Shown: positions 26,015 through 34,790 of the stretch, piece by piece | How positions within the stretch are numbered: the stretch's first letter is position 1 | Layout: the number at the start of each line of letters is the position of its first letter | Assembly: GCA_012841925.1 (NCBI GenBank) | Contig: DUTT01000021.1 | Span: forward strand, 1 to 64,000 | DNA: 64,000 nt | Source: Clostridiales bacterium | GTDB taxonomy: Bacteria > Bacillota > Clostridia > Peptostreptococcales > Anaerovoracaceae | Reading direction: 5' to 3' | Notes under the pieces: model-generated | Told to the model about the DNA's origin: nothing | Seen by the model: the letters and a program-made list of their open reading frames with translations, nothing else | Databases searched by the model: none | Made by a program: the position numbers and the translations under genes

Positions 26015-27295
26015 CTAAGAGTTCTGCTTCTCCATATTTCTCTTTGCCGTTGCCAGCATCAGCTTCAGCCGGTTCTCCTGGTTGATTCTCGAAGCTCCGG
26101 GATCGTAATCGATGGCGACGATATTCACATCTTCGTAACAATCTTTGACAGGTCGCATCATCCCCTTGCCCACGATGTGGTTCGGCAGGCAGCCAAACGG
26201 CTGTGTGCAGACGATATTTTTTACCCCCATTTCGCACAGCTCGAGCATTTCCGCTGTCAGGAGCCATCCTTCGCCCATCTTCATGCCGACGCTCAGCACA
26301 CCGGCCTTTTCGGGGAGCGTCGTGATGTGCTCAAACGGCGACGGCGGCTGAAAGCTTCCTTCTTCCACGATCGATTCGATGACGTCGTTCTTTAGGCGGC
26401 AGAGATACCGAGTAATCCAACGCCACATCCAGGCGCTTCTCTTGCGCATGTCGTACAGCTCGTGGTCGAGGACGTTGTTATACACGCAGTACAAGCAAAA
26501 ATCCAGGAGGCCGGGAACGACGACTTCGGCACCTTCGGAGAAGAGGAACTCCTCCAGATTGTTATTTCCAAGCGGAGAGTATTTAACGTAGATTTCCCCG
26601 ACGATGCCGACGCGCACGACGGGCTTCGTATGCCGGGGAATCGATGCGTAGTCGGCGACGACCGCCTGCACCGTTTCTCGAAACAGCCGTCCGCTCATCC
26701 GCGCCGTCGATACCTGAGCCTGGAGCTTTTCCATCCAGCGCCTGGTGAGAGCGTCCGTATCGCCCGGATTGCACTCGCGTACGCGGCATTGATTCCGAAG
26801 CAGCATCAACAGGTCGCCGTACAACACACAGGCGGCCAGCTCTCTGTACATGGCCAGAGAAATCTTAAAACCGGGATTTTGCTCGAGCCCGGCCACATTC
26901 AGCGATATGACGGGAATGTGCGCATAACCGGCCCGCTCCAGCGCTTTGCGCAGGAGGGAAAGATAGTTGGATGCGCGGCAGCCTCCGCCTGTCTGCATAA
27001 TCAGCAGTGCGACTTTGCCGACATCGTACCGGCCGCTCTGCAGGGCATCCACCAGCTGCCCGATTACGATGATGGCGGGATAGCACATGTCGTTGTGCAC
27101 GTAACGAACGCCCACATCGTCCACCTGCCGCCCTTCATCTTCCAGGAACTCCATGCGGAAGCCCCGCTTGCGAAAGACGGCGGCCATCAGCTCGAAATGC
27201 ATCGGCAGCATGGTCGGAACGAGGATCGTATACTCCCGCTGCATCTTCTTTGTAAACAGTATGCGGTTATCTTTTCGCAGTTTCTTTCGCCGCAC
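26015..27295 (-). CDS. 2-hydroxyacyl-CoA dehydratase-like protein (C-terminal part of activase-related protein)
   Basis: A 426-residue protein matching the C-terminal portion of the very large activase/dehydratase-related proteins of anaerobes. Conserved cysteine segments are VHNDMCYPAII, QTGGGCRASNY, FCLYCVYNN and VCTQPFGCLPNHIVGKG, suitable for iron-sulfur binding. It starts at the GTG at 27295, with GGAGG six bases upstream, inside the end of the preceding gene (29-base overlap). In many relatives this region is fused to the upstream protein as one chain of about 1400 residues; here it is separate. Its exact reaction is not established. Confidence 0.8.
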   Translation of the reverse strand: MRRKKLRKDNRILFTKKMQREYTILVPTMLPMHFELMAAVFRKRGFRMEFLEDEGRQVDDVGVRYVHNDMCYPAIIVIGQLVDALQSGRYDVGKVALLIMQTGGGCRASNYLSLLRKALERAGYAHIPVISLNVAGLEQNPGFKISLAMYRELAACVLYGDLLMLLRNQCRVRECNPGDTDALTRRWMEKLQAQVSTARMSGRLFRETVQAVVADYASIPRHTKPVVRVGIVGEIYVKYSPLGNNNLEEFLFSEGAEVVVPGLLDFCLYCVYNNVLDHELYDMRKRSAWMWRWITRYLCRLKNDVIESIVEEGSFQPPSPFEHITTLPEKAGVLSVGMKMGEGWLLTAEMLELCEMGVKNIVCTQPFGCLPNHIVGKGMMRPVKDCYEDVNIVAIDYDPGASRINQENRLKLMLATAKRNMEKQNS

Positions 27296-30290
27296 GTCGT
27301 TCCTCCAGGGCTCCCATCAGGCTGCGCAACCTGATTTTAGCTGCACCCAGGTTGCTGATTTCGTCAATTTTTATCTGCGTATACAGTCGGCCTGCATCTT
27401 CGAGGATGCTCCGGACCTCGTCCGTCGTAATGGCATCAAGTCCGCACCCGAACGACACGAGCTGCACGAGCTCGCAGTCGTCGTGCGAAGCTACATAGCG
27501 GGCAGCGTCGTACAGCCTCGCGTGGTATACCCACTGGTTGAGGATGCGCACGCGTTCGGGCATCACCTTCGGGCTGACGCAGTCTTCCGTCACCACCACA
27601 AATCCGAGGGATTCGATCAGCTGGTCGATCCCCTGGCAGATACCCGGATCGATGTGATACGGTCTGCCCGCGAGAACGATGATGCGCTTACCGTGCTTTC
27701 TGGCCCATGCCAGAGCGCGGTCCCCCTCGTCCCGTATATCGCGGATCCAACGGCTGTGAGCGTCCATCCCGCGTCGCACGGCATCGGTGACCTCTTTTCG
27801 ACTGATGTCCGGATAATACGCGGACAGGCACTCGTACAGACCCTTTGATAGCTGTCGCCGATCGTTGATGCACAGATACGGATATAAAAAGTTTGTCTTC
27901 TTAATCGAATCCATATTGCCGGCGAGCACTTCGGAGTAATAGGCGACCACCGGACAGTTGTAGTAATTGTCGGCCTGCCCGTGATCCTTCATGTTATACG
28001 TGAGACAAGGATAGAATATAGCATCCACATCCTGCGCGAGCAGTCGCTCCATGTGCCCGTGCATCAGCTTGGCCGGGTAGCATGCAGTATCAGACGGAAT
28101 CGTATACTGACCCAGGGAGTAGAGCTTTTTATCGGAAAACCCGCTCACGACGACCCGAAAGCCGAGAGCCGTAAATATTTCGTGCCACAGGGGTGCCAGT
28201 TCGAACATTCCAAGAGACATCGGCAACCCGATGGATCGGCCAGCCCCGGTGTTTTCCTGTCTGCTCAGCGCTCTCAGTCGGTCCCGCTTGTAGCGATACA
28301 GGTTTGGAATGCCGTTTTCCAATTCCGGGCTCAGCGGACGATCCAGCGCCAGGAGCGCCCCCTTTTCGCACTTGTTTCCCGAAATGTACCGGTCTCCGAA
28401 AGCGAATGTGTTGATCGTGAGCGCGCACCGGTTCGTGCAGCCTTTACATGTGACGGTCGTCGCCGTGTGAACGAAGCGCTCAAGGGCATGCGCATCGAGA
28501 ACCGACGAAGATTCCGAGCTGGCATCGCGGGCATAAAGCGCTGCACCGAACGCACCCATGAGGCCGGCGATCGAAGGCCGGGTCACCTCGCCTCCCAGCT
28601 CGCGCTCGAACGCTCGGAGGACCGCATCGTTGAGAAACGTTCCGCCCTGTACGACGATGTGCTCTCCGAGTTCTTCGGCCGAGTGAACGCGAAGCACTTT
28701 GTACAGCGCGTTTTTGACGATGCTCTCCGACAGACCGGCCGAAATGTCCTCGACTCCGGCACCGTCCTTTTGCGCCTGCTTCACCGATGAGTTCATGAAG
28801 ACCGTACAGCGCGAGCCGAGGTCCACCGGCGCTTTGGCAAACAGGCCGAGGCGGGCAAACTCTTCGATGGAATACCCCAGCGCCTTCGCAAACGTCTCGA
28901 TGAACGACCCGCAGCCGGAAGAGCAGGCTTCGTTCAGCGTAATCGAATCGATGGAGTCGTTTTTGACGGCGAGACACTTCATATCCTGCCCGCCGATGTC
29001 CAGGATGTAATCGACGTCGGGATCGAAATGCTTCGCAGCCTTGTAATGCGCCATCGTTTCGACCAGCCCGCCGTCGAGGTGAAACGCCCGCTGGATCAGC
29101 TCTTCGCCGTACCCGGTGACCGCGCTGCCGGCGATGGTGATATCCGGACCCAGGATGTCGTAGATGTGCGTCAGCTGCTCGTGCACAACGTGGATCGGAT
29201 CCCCGTGATTGCTGCTGTAATGCGAATGCAGAAACTCGCCCTGCGGCGTGATGAGCACGAGTTTTGTGGTCGTGCTCCCGCAGTCGACTCCCAGATATGC
29301 CGGACCCGCATAGGAATCCAGCGGGCGATGCAAGACATCCGCTCGATTGTGACGTTCGAGAAACGCGTCGTATTCCTCCGGGCTTGCGAAAAGAGGATCG
29401 TGCCGCACTTTATCGTACTGCTCAGACGTCGCCTCCTCCAGATGGTGCACCCACTCCCCGTACTCAAACGACCGACCCTGTTTGCCTGCGTATAGCGCTG
29501 CACCGATCGCCACGGCAAAACGGCCGTACCCGGGAAAGACGGCATGCTCATCCGGCAGACGGAGGCTTTCGACAAACCGTTCGCGCAGCCCGTGACAATA
29601 GTGCAGCGGTCCGCCCAGAAACATCACGTGACCCTCGATTCGGCGCCCCTGCGCGAGTCCCGCAATCGTCTGGTCGACGACCGCCTGATAAATGCTGGCG
29701 GCCAGGTCTTCTTTGCGCGCGCCCTGGTTCAACAGGGGCTGGATGTCGGATTTAGCGAACACGCCGCAGCGGGAAGCGATCGGATACAGACGTTCATGTT
29801 TTTGGCTGAGTGTATCCAGCTCTTCGATCGATACAGAAAGGAGCGTCGCCATTTGATCGATAAAAGCTCCCGTGCCGCCGGCACACGTACCGTTCATGCG
29901 CTCATCCATGCCGCCGCGGAAGAATATCACCTTTGCATCTTCGCCCCCGAGTTCGATGACCACATCCGTATCCGGTTCGAGCGCCTCGACGACTTCACCT
30001 GTTGCAAATACTTCCTGCACGAACGGCAGATCGGCCGCGCGCGCCAGTCCCAGTCCGGCGGAACCGGAAAGCGCCGCATAAAAACGCCGCCCCTGCAGGA
30101 GGGGCGCCGCCTCGGTTACCATTTCCAATGCTTTGTTGCGCACCTGCGAAAAGTGTCTTTCGTACTTCTGCCAGACGATTTCTCCCTGATCGATGATGAC
30201 TACCTTCGCCGTCGTCGATCCGATATCCATCCCCAAAAGGATATCACTGTACGCAGAAGCTTCTTGTGTCAACCTCTGTTTCCACGACAT
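27267..30290 (-). CDS. acyl-CoA dehydratase activase with two BadF/HgdC ATPase domains
   Basis: A 1007-residue cytoplasmic protein. The first ASKHA ATPase domain starts with GMDIGSTTAKVVIID at residues 20-34. The second starts with LGVDCGSTTTKLVLI near residue 325. Each carries the GGxDxK-type segment (ELGGEDAKVIF and DIGGQDMKCLA). A cysteine cluster, CKGCTNRCAL, near residue 625 precedes a DUF2229-like region (IGLPMSLGMFELAPLWHEIF). HgdC-type ATPases inject an electron into dehydratase iron-sulfur centres at the cost of ATP. The target dehydratase genes are not in the window. It follows the acyl-CoA ligase gene by 38 bases. Confidence 0.87.
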   Translation of the reverse strand: MSWKQRLTQEASAYSDILLGMDIGSTTAKVVIIDQGEIVWQKYERHFSQVRNKALEMVTEAAPLLQGRRFYAALSGSAGLGLARAADLPFVQEVFATGEVVEALEPDTDVVIELGGEDAKVIFFRGGMDERMNGTCAGGTGAFIDQMATLLSVSIEELDTLSQKHERLYPIASRCGVFAKSDIQPLLNQGARKEDLAASIYQAVVDQTIAGLAQGRRIEGHVMFLGGPLHYCHGLRERFVESLRLPDEHAVFPGYGRFAVAIGAALYAGKQGRSFEYGEWVHHLEEATSEQYDKVRHDPLFASPEEYDAFLERHNRADVLHRPLDSYAGPAYLGVDCGSTTTKLVLITPQGEFLHSHYSSNHGDPIHVVHEQLTHIYDILGPDITIAGSAVTGYGEELIQRAFHLDGGLVETMAHYKAAKHFDPDVDYILDIGGQDMKCLAVKNDSIDSITLNEACSSGCGSFIETFAKALGYSIEEFARLGLFAKAPVDLGSRCTVFMNSSVKQAQKDGAGVEDISAGLSESIVKNALYKVLRVHSAEELGEHIVVQGGTFLNDAVLRAFERELGGEVTRPSIAGLMGAFGAALYARDASSESSSVLDAHALERFVHTATTVTCKGCTNRCALTINTFAFGDRYISGNKCEKGALLALDRPLSPELENGIPNLYRYKRDRLRALSRQENTGAGRSIGLPMSLGMFELAPLWHEIFTALGFRVVVSGFSDKKLYSLGQYTIPSDTACYPAKLMHGHMERLLAQDVDAIFYPCLTYNMKDHGQADNYYNCPVVAYYSEVLAGNMDSIKKTNFLYPYLCINDRRQLSKGLYECLSAYYPDISRKEVTDAVRRGMDAHSRWIRDIRDEGDRALAWARKHGKRIIVLAGRPYHIDPGICQGIDQLIESLGFVVVTEDCVSPKVMPERVRILNQWVYHARLYDAARYVASHDDCELVQLVSFGCGLDAITTDEVRSILEDAGRLYTQIKIDEISNLGAAKIRLRSLMGALEERRAAKETAKR

Positions 30291-30328
30291 GCTGTATCTT
30301 TTCCCCCCGCCGCCCCTTCGTTGTGCAA

Positions 30329-32068
30329 TCAGATATTCTTATGCCGCTTGATCTTATGAGTCGTCGTCCGGACGAAATCGTTGGCTCGAATCGAAAAATC
30401 GCGCACTCTCTTGTAAATGGGAAGCTTTTCGTTAATGTCAGCGACCGCATTGCGGATGAGCGTGCGTATATCGTCTTCGCTCAAGTCGTTGCCGAATTCC
30501 TCGTATATGATCTCGTACGCAGGAATGATCTGTGCGGACACGACGGTATCGTCGTCTCGCTCTACTCCGTGCACGAGACTTTCCTGAATATATTTGTTCC
30601 GGTTCATGTATAGCTCAACTTCTTCGGGATAGATGTTTTTTCCGGTTTTCGTTACGATGACGTTCTTTTTCCTGCCCGTTATATACAGCCAGCCTTCCGG
30701 ATCGACAAAACCGAGGTCTCCGGTGTGGAACCAGCCGTCCACGATGCATTCTGCCGTCAAATCCGGCCGCTCGTAATAGCCCAGCATCAGGTTCGGTCCC
30801 CGAAACAGAATCTCACCGATTCCGTCTTCGTCCGGCTCGTCGATACGGATTTCCCCGGAAGCTACGCAGGGGCCGGATGAACCTGCTTTTTTATAGGTGT
30901 TGCCGAAATCCGGCGATCCGGCTACAAGAGGAGCCGTCTCCGTAAGGCCGTAGCCCTGTAAAACGGTGAATCCAAGATCCTGGAACCCGCGACTGACAGC
31001 CGGGTCGATACCGGCTGCACCCGTGATGATCAGCCGGAGCTTACCGCCGAACGTATCGTAAATCGCTTTAAATATTTTCCGGCTTGCGTTGATCCCGGTC
31101 GCTTTGAGCAAGCGATTAATCTTAATGCCGGTTTCCAGCTTTTTCTTCTGGCCTGATTTTTCAGCTTGCTTCCAGATCTTCGCATACATCGATTCGAAAA
31201 TCAGCGGTACGCCGACCAGCACGGTAGCCTGCGCTTCCGCGAGATTCTTTGCTACGTATTTTAACCCCTCGTAAAAGGCAATCGATGCTCCGCGGTAGAG
31301 AACGAGCGATATGCCCAGCGTGCTTTCGTATGTGTGGTGAATCGGAAGAATGGACAGCGTGCGGTCTTCGGGAACGACGTGCGCAATTTTGCACGTATCC
31401 ATGATGTTCGAAGTGATGTTGCGATGAGAAAGCATTACACCTTTGGCCGAATCGGTCGTGCCGGAAGTGAACAGAAGAAACCGCATCTCGTCCGGATCCA
31501 GCGGTGCGTGCAGAAACTGTTGATCACCCTGAGACAGAAGCATCCTGCCTTCTGCAAGAAGGCGACCGAAGGCGATTTCGTCACCCGGCGTCGCTTCCTC
31601 AACGGCTTCCGCGCGATTCTCAGGGTATCCATACATCGACATGCAGAACTTATATGGAATGTCTTCGCTTGAAAAATATGGGCGATAGGTGTCCGTATAA
31701 AAAATCGCTTTGCACTTCGCGATGCGCAGGAAGTTGTGTATTTCCTCTTCGGACAGCTCTTTGTCGAGCGGAACGACGACGCCGACCCCGTTTGCAACGG
31801 CGTAATAAGCCACGATCCACTCGTAGCAGTTTTCACCGATGACGGCAATGCGCTCTCCCGAAAGGCCCAATTGCATCAGGCGCGTGCCGAGCGCGTCCAC
31901 ATCGCTTTTAAACTGAGCGTACGAAATCTCTTTGTACTCACCGCCCTTTTGCTCTTTGACAAGAAAGGCGGGCCGCTGGGCATAATCCCGACTGCTCTCA
32001 TCGAGCGCCTGTCGCAGCGTGGCAATCTCCTTTACTTTGTGGTATTGCTCCGTGTAATCCTTTTTCAT
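30329..32068 (-). CDS. long-chain acyl-CoA synthetase (AMP-forming)
   Basis: A 579-residue adenylate-forming enzyme. The P-loop TSGTTDSAKG is at residues 201-210. YGLTETAP is the adenine-binding A5 motif. WFHTGDLGFVDPEGW and GRKKNVIVTKTGKNIYPEE are the hinge and C-terminal lysine regions. It should activate a fatty or aryl acid to its CoA thioester. Its position at the head of the operon with the dehydratase activase suggests the acid may be destined for a reductive dehydration or related CoA pathway; that link is inference. The ATG has GGAG seven bases upstream. Confidence 0.87.
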   Translation of the reverse strand: MKKDYTEQYHKVKEIATLRQALDESSRDYAQRPAFLVKEQKGGEYKEISYAQFKSDVDALGTRLMQLGLSGERIAVIGENCYEWIVAYYAVANGVGVVVPLDKELSEEEIHNFLRIAKCKAIFYTDTYRPYFSSEDIPYKFCMSMYGYPENRAEAVEEATPGDEIAFGRLLAEGRMLLSQGDQQFLHAPLDPDEMRFLLFTSGTTDSAKGVMLSHRNITSNIMDTCKIAHVVPEDRTLSILPIHHTYESTLGISLVLYRGASIAFYEGLKYVAKNLAEAQATVLVGVPLIFESMYAKIWKQAEKSGQKKKLETGIKINRLLKATGINASRKIFKAIYDTFGGKLRLIITGAAGIDPAVSRGFQDLGFTVLQGYGLTETAPLVAGSPDFGNTYKKAGSSGPCVASGEIRIDEPDEDGIGEILFRGPNLMLGYYERPDLTAECIVDGWFHTGDLGFVDPEGWLYITGRKKNVIVTKTGKNIYPEEVELYMNRNKYIQESLVHGVERDDDTVVSAQIIPAYEIIYEEFGNDLSEDDIRTLIRNAVADINEKLPIYKRVRDFSIRANDFVRTTTHKIKRHKNI

Positions 32069-32102
32069 GATCGCTCTCCGGTCCCCTGTGTTCCTTACGT
32101 GC

Positions 32103-32166
32103 GCCGGAGAATGCTCCGGCCGTGCGTTTCAATGGTTATTCTACTACTCAGAGAACGAAAAGTAAA
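32103..32166 (-). promoter_or_regulatory. promoter and leader hairpin of the acyl-CoA synthetase operon
   Basis: On the minus strand TTTACT (32161-32166) and TAGAAT (32138-32143) are 17 bases apart. The leader carries a perfect 7-bp stem, GCCGGAG/CTCCGGC, at 32103-32120. Confidence 0.5.
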
Positions 32167-32183
32167 GACAGACGGATCGCCGA

Positions 32184-32444
32184 TCAAGTCCGCGGGCTCC
32201 CGGCTTTGCCGATGAGCGCCCATTTTTGCAATCTCGTCAGCTTCTTGACAGCCGCCTCCCTCGACAGCGCCTCCGAACGACCGGCGCAGGATTCCAGATA
32301 TACAATGGATAACGGGCCGCGGCCCTTCGTATATTTAGCGCCCCGACCCGCCCGGTGTGCCTCAAGCCGCTCGGACGGACGATCGCTGATACCGGTGTAC
32401 AGCGAGCCGTCGCCGCACAATAGAATATAGACGTACCACCCCAC
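32184..32444 (-). CDS. GIY-YIG domain protein (YhbQ/UPF0213 type)
   Basis: An 86-residue single-domain GIY-YIG protein. YVYILLCGDGSLYTGIS supplies the GIY and YIG-equivalent strands, and KYTKGRGPLSIVY follows. The GTG at 32444 has AGGTGA five bases upstream; a GTG at 32453 directly after the previous stop is less well placed. It is the last gene after the HydE-like operon and may simply be read through from it. The family is nuclease-like, possibly acting in DNA repair; its cellular role is not known. Confidence 0.8.
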   Translation of the reverse strand: MGWYVYILLCGDGSLYTGISDRPSERLEAHRAGRGAKYTKGRGPLSIVYLESCAGRSEALSREAAVKKLTRLQKWALIGKAGSPRT

Positions 32445-32453
32445 AGAAATCAC

Positions 32454-33452
32454 CTATGCATAATCCGGCCGGAATACGAGACTCATGCCAGACTTCTCTG
32501 CCATCGTTCTGATATGCTCCAGCCCCAGCGTAATCCGGTTGTCCACAACGCTGAAATTTTTCGCAAGAGCATCGGGCAGCATGTCGGCAAACAACATGTC
32601 GGCACCGGCTCCAAGCGCATCCAGGTTACCCTCGGGATCTGCCAGTCCCTTTTGGGAATCCTTGCCCGGCTGTTGCGCCGTAATCCGGATGCCGGGCATC
32701 ATGATGCGCAGTATCGAAATAACTTTCAGATTCAAATCCGTGCTGCCAGCACCGCCCTCGAGCGCCAGCGGCGTTCCTTTTGCCGGCATATAGGGAATGA
32801 CCGGTGCCCAGTGAATGCCCAGATCGCGCGTTAACAGGACATCTTCCGCCAGTTGATCGGCTGTCTGGCCCGGATAGTCCACAATGCTGCCGGATGCGAG
32901 CAAAAGGCCGCTTTCCTTCACCCACCCGATGCTGCGCATCCGTTCGTCGAAATCGCTCGACGGCTTGAGCCGGTTGAAGACCTCGCGCTGGGACATCTCG
33001 AACTTCAGCACGTATTCGCCTGCGCCAGCGGCCTTGAGCTCGCCGTACTGCACTTTCGCAAGCGCACCGAGCGCTAAACTGATAAAGAACCCGATTTCGC
33101 TGAGCGCCTCCACGATGGAGAGGATGCTGTCGAACTCGTATCCCGGGTCCTCGCCGGAAATAAGGAATATGCGTCGAAAACCCACCTCATACGACGTCTT
33201 CGCCGCCTGAATGACCTGCTGTGGATCCAATCGATAGCGTTTGACATCTTTGTTCGGCGCCCTCATACCGCAGTACAGGCAGTGGTTTTTACAGACATTG
33301 TCGAATCCGAGCATCGCCGTGGCGATGAGTGCATTGCGGTTGACATCCTGATGAATGCGCTTTGCTTCCGAAGCGATTGCCTGGAGGTATTCTTCCTGCG
33401 GCATGGAGAGAATCTCCAGCACTTCTTTTTTTGTCTGAATGTTCATGTTCAT
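32454..33452 (-). CDS. HydE-like radical SAM protein
   Basis: A 332-residue radical SAM enzyme of the BioB/HydE group. CKNHCLYCGMR near residues 54-64 is the CX3CX2C cluster motif followed by the HydE-like APNKDVKRYR. SGEDPGYEFDSI and IVDYPGQTADQLAEDVL align with HydE. Relative to HydE as I remember it, the SAM-contact segment reads YVLKFEMSQ in place of YLLRHETAN. The C-terminal second-cluster cysteines are absent. It is therefore a HydE relative, not clearly the maturase itself. It ends an operon with an ABC importer and a TM1266-like protein. The ATG follows GGAG at eight bases. Confidence 0.8.
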   Translation of the reverse strand: MNMNIQTKKEVLEILSMPQEEYLQAIASEAKRIHQDVNRNALIATAMLGFDNVCKNHCLYCGMRAPNKDVKRYRLDPQQVIQAAKTSYEVGFRRIFLISGEDPGYEFDSILSIVEALSEIGFFISLALGALAKVQYGELKAAGAGEYVLKFEMSQREVFNRLKPSSDFDERMRSIGWVKESGLLLASGSIVDYPGQTADQLAEDVLLTRDLGIHWAPVIPYMPAKGTPLALEGGAGSTDLNLKVISILRIMMPGIRITAQQPGKDSQKGLADPEGNLDALGAGADMLFADMLPDALAKNFSVVDNRITLGLEHIRTMAEKSGMSLVFRPDYA

Positions 33453-33456
33453 GTGT

Positions 33457-34044
33457 TCACTCCTCGCAACCCCTACTCAGCGTTATCAGCTCAGCTCCAA
33501 ACGCCGTCACTTCGTCCCGGTCATGCGTCACCATGATGACCGTCCGGCCGTTAAAATGTCTTTTGAGATAGCTCACAACGCTTTCTTTCGTCCGCTCGTC
33601 CAGTCCTTTGAGCGGTTCGTCGAGAAACAATACATCGCTCTGTGCCAATATGGCGCGCACAAGTGCCACGCGCCGCTTCATGCCGCCGCTGTATTCGCGC
33701 ACCGGCTTCAACCGGTCGTCCTGCAGCCCAATCTCGTCGAGATGCGTACGGATGAGCGCCCGGTCTGCATGCGCATCCAGCACCATGGCTACGTTGGTCT
33801 CCGCACTGAATTCTTCGCAGAGCCTGTCTTCCTGAAACACAGCGCTCTTTTTATCCGGCATGCCGGACACTGACCCGGAGTCCGGCTGAATCAGACCCAT
33901 CAGGATGTGGATGAGCGTCGTTTTCCCGCACCCGGAGGCGCCCATCACGCACGTGACCCCGCCTTTTCGGAATGTGGCAGAAAAACGGTCCAGCACTTTT
34001 TCCAGGCCGTAGCTCTTCGTCAATTCGGATGCGACGATATCCAT
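33457..34044 (-). CDS. NitT/TauT-type ABC transporter ATPase
   Basis: A 195-residue ATPase, short for the family (about 240-260). Walker A is GASGCGKTTL at residues 35-44. The signature YSGGMKRRVALVRA is followed by Walker B DVLFLDEPLKGLD and the switch histidine in VTHDRDE. The usual C-terminal extension is missing. It lies four bases from the HydE-like gene downstream and four bases from the permease gene upstream. It should power the importer formed with the permease and the lipoprotein. Confidence 0.85.
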   Translation of the reverse strand: MDIVASELTKSYGLEKVLDRFSATFRKGGVTCVMGASGCGKTTLIHILMGLIQPDSGSVSGMPDKKSAVFQEDRLCEEFSAETNVAMVLDAHADRALIRTHLDEIGLQDDRLKPVREYSGGMKRRVALVRAILAQSDVLFLDEPLKGLDERTKESVVSYLKRHFNGRTVIMVTHDRDEVTAFGAELITLSRGCEE

Positions 34045-34048
34045 ACCC

Positions 34049-34783
34049 TTACGACCTCTCCAAACGAATGTAAAATCGCTTTAACCCGCGCAAAAATATC
34101 TTTTCGAAGACGACGCTCACCAGCACGATGACCACCGTCCACGCAAATAAATCCGCAGAATTCAGATACACTTTTGCCTCGTACAGCTTTTCGCCGATGG
34201 AGCCGTCGGGTATTCCGATTACTTCGGCAGCGATTCCCGCCTTCCAGGACAGTCCGATCGATACGCTGCAGGCCGACATCAGATACGGTTTCAAATGCGG
34301 CAGATAAATGTATTTGAGCTTGCGAAACCAGTTGATGCCAAACACGGAAGCCATTTCCAGCAACTTGACATCGGTGCTCTGGATGCCCTGCAGCATGTTC
34401 GTATACACGATGGGCAAGACCATCAGAAAAGAAATGAACACCGACAGGCTGGACGAGCTGAGCCAGATGAGACACAGGATGATGAACGAGGCGACGGGCA
34501 CCGATTTAATCATCTGAATGTAGGGCCACAGCGCAACCTCCAGAAAGCGATGCCGCCCGCCGAGCACGGCGAGGATACAGCCAACCGCAAGCGCAGCAAA
34601 ATACCCTCCCGCAATCCGCAGAAAAGAAAAGGCAATCGCGTAAAGAAAATCCGCCTCGAACAGCAGCGTACCGAGCCGCCCTGCGACGGTCAGGGGCGTA
34701 ACCAGAAGTATGCTACGGTTCAGCATCATCGCCCCTGCCTGCCAGATACAGAGAGCCAGAAGAACGGCTCCCGTTTTTTCCAT
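34049..34783 (-). CDS. NitT/TauT-type ABC transporter permease
   Basis: About 244 residues with six predicted helices. VALWPYIQMIKSVPVASFII and the EAA-like loop LEMASVFGINWFRKLKYIYL are typical of SsuC/TauC permeases. The start is uncertain: ATG 34783 lies seven bases after the preceding stop and has a weak GAG site. ATG 34801 and ATG 34813 overlap the upstream gene and have no site. Translation is probably coupled to that gene. Confidence 0.82.
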   Translation of the reverse strand: MEKTGAVLLALCIWQAGAMMLNRSILLVTPLTVAGRLGTLLFEADFLYAIAFSFLRIAGGYFAALAVGCILAVLGGRHRFLEVALWPYIQMIKSVPVASFIILCLIWLSSSSLSVFISFLMVLPIVYTNMLQGIQSTDVKLLEMASVFGINWFRKLKYIYLPHLKPYLMSACSVSIGLSWKAGIAAEVIGIPDGSIGEKLYEAKVYLNSADLFAWTVVIVLVSVVFEKIFLRGLKRFYIRLERS

Positions 34784-34790
34784 CTTTGCT

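Noticed and set aside
25824-26267. N-terminal extension of the dipeptidase frame to 26267
   Set aside because: The extension crosses a consensus promoter and an intrinsic terminator and its sequence does not look like protein. The ATG at 25823 has a strong ribosome binding site.
32454-33452. Assignment as the hydrogenase maturase hydE itself
   Set aside because: The C-terminal cysteines and a conserved SAM-contact segment differ, and hydF and hydG are not nearby. I therefore call it HydE-like only.
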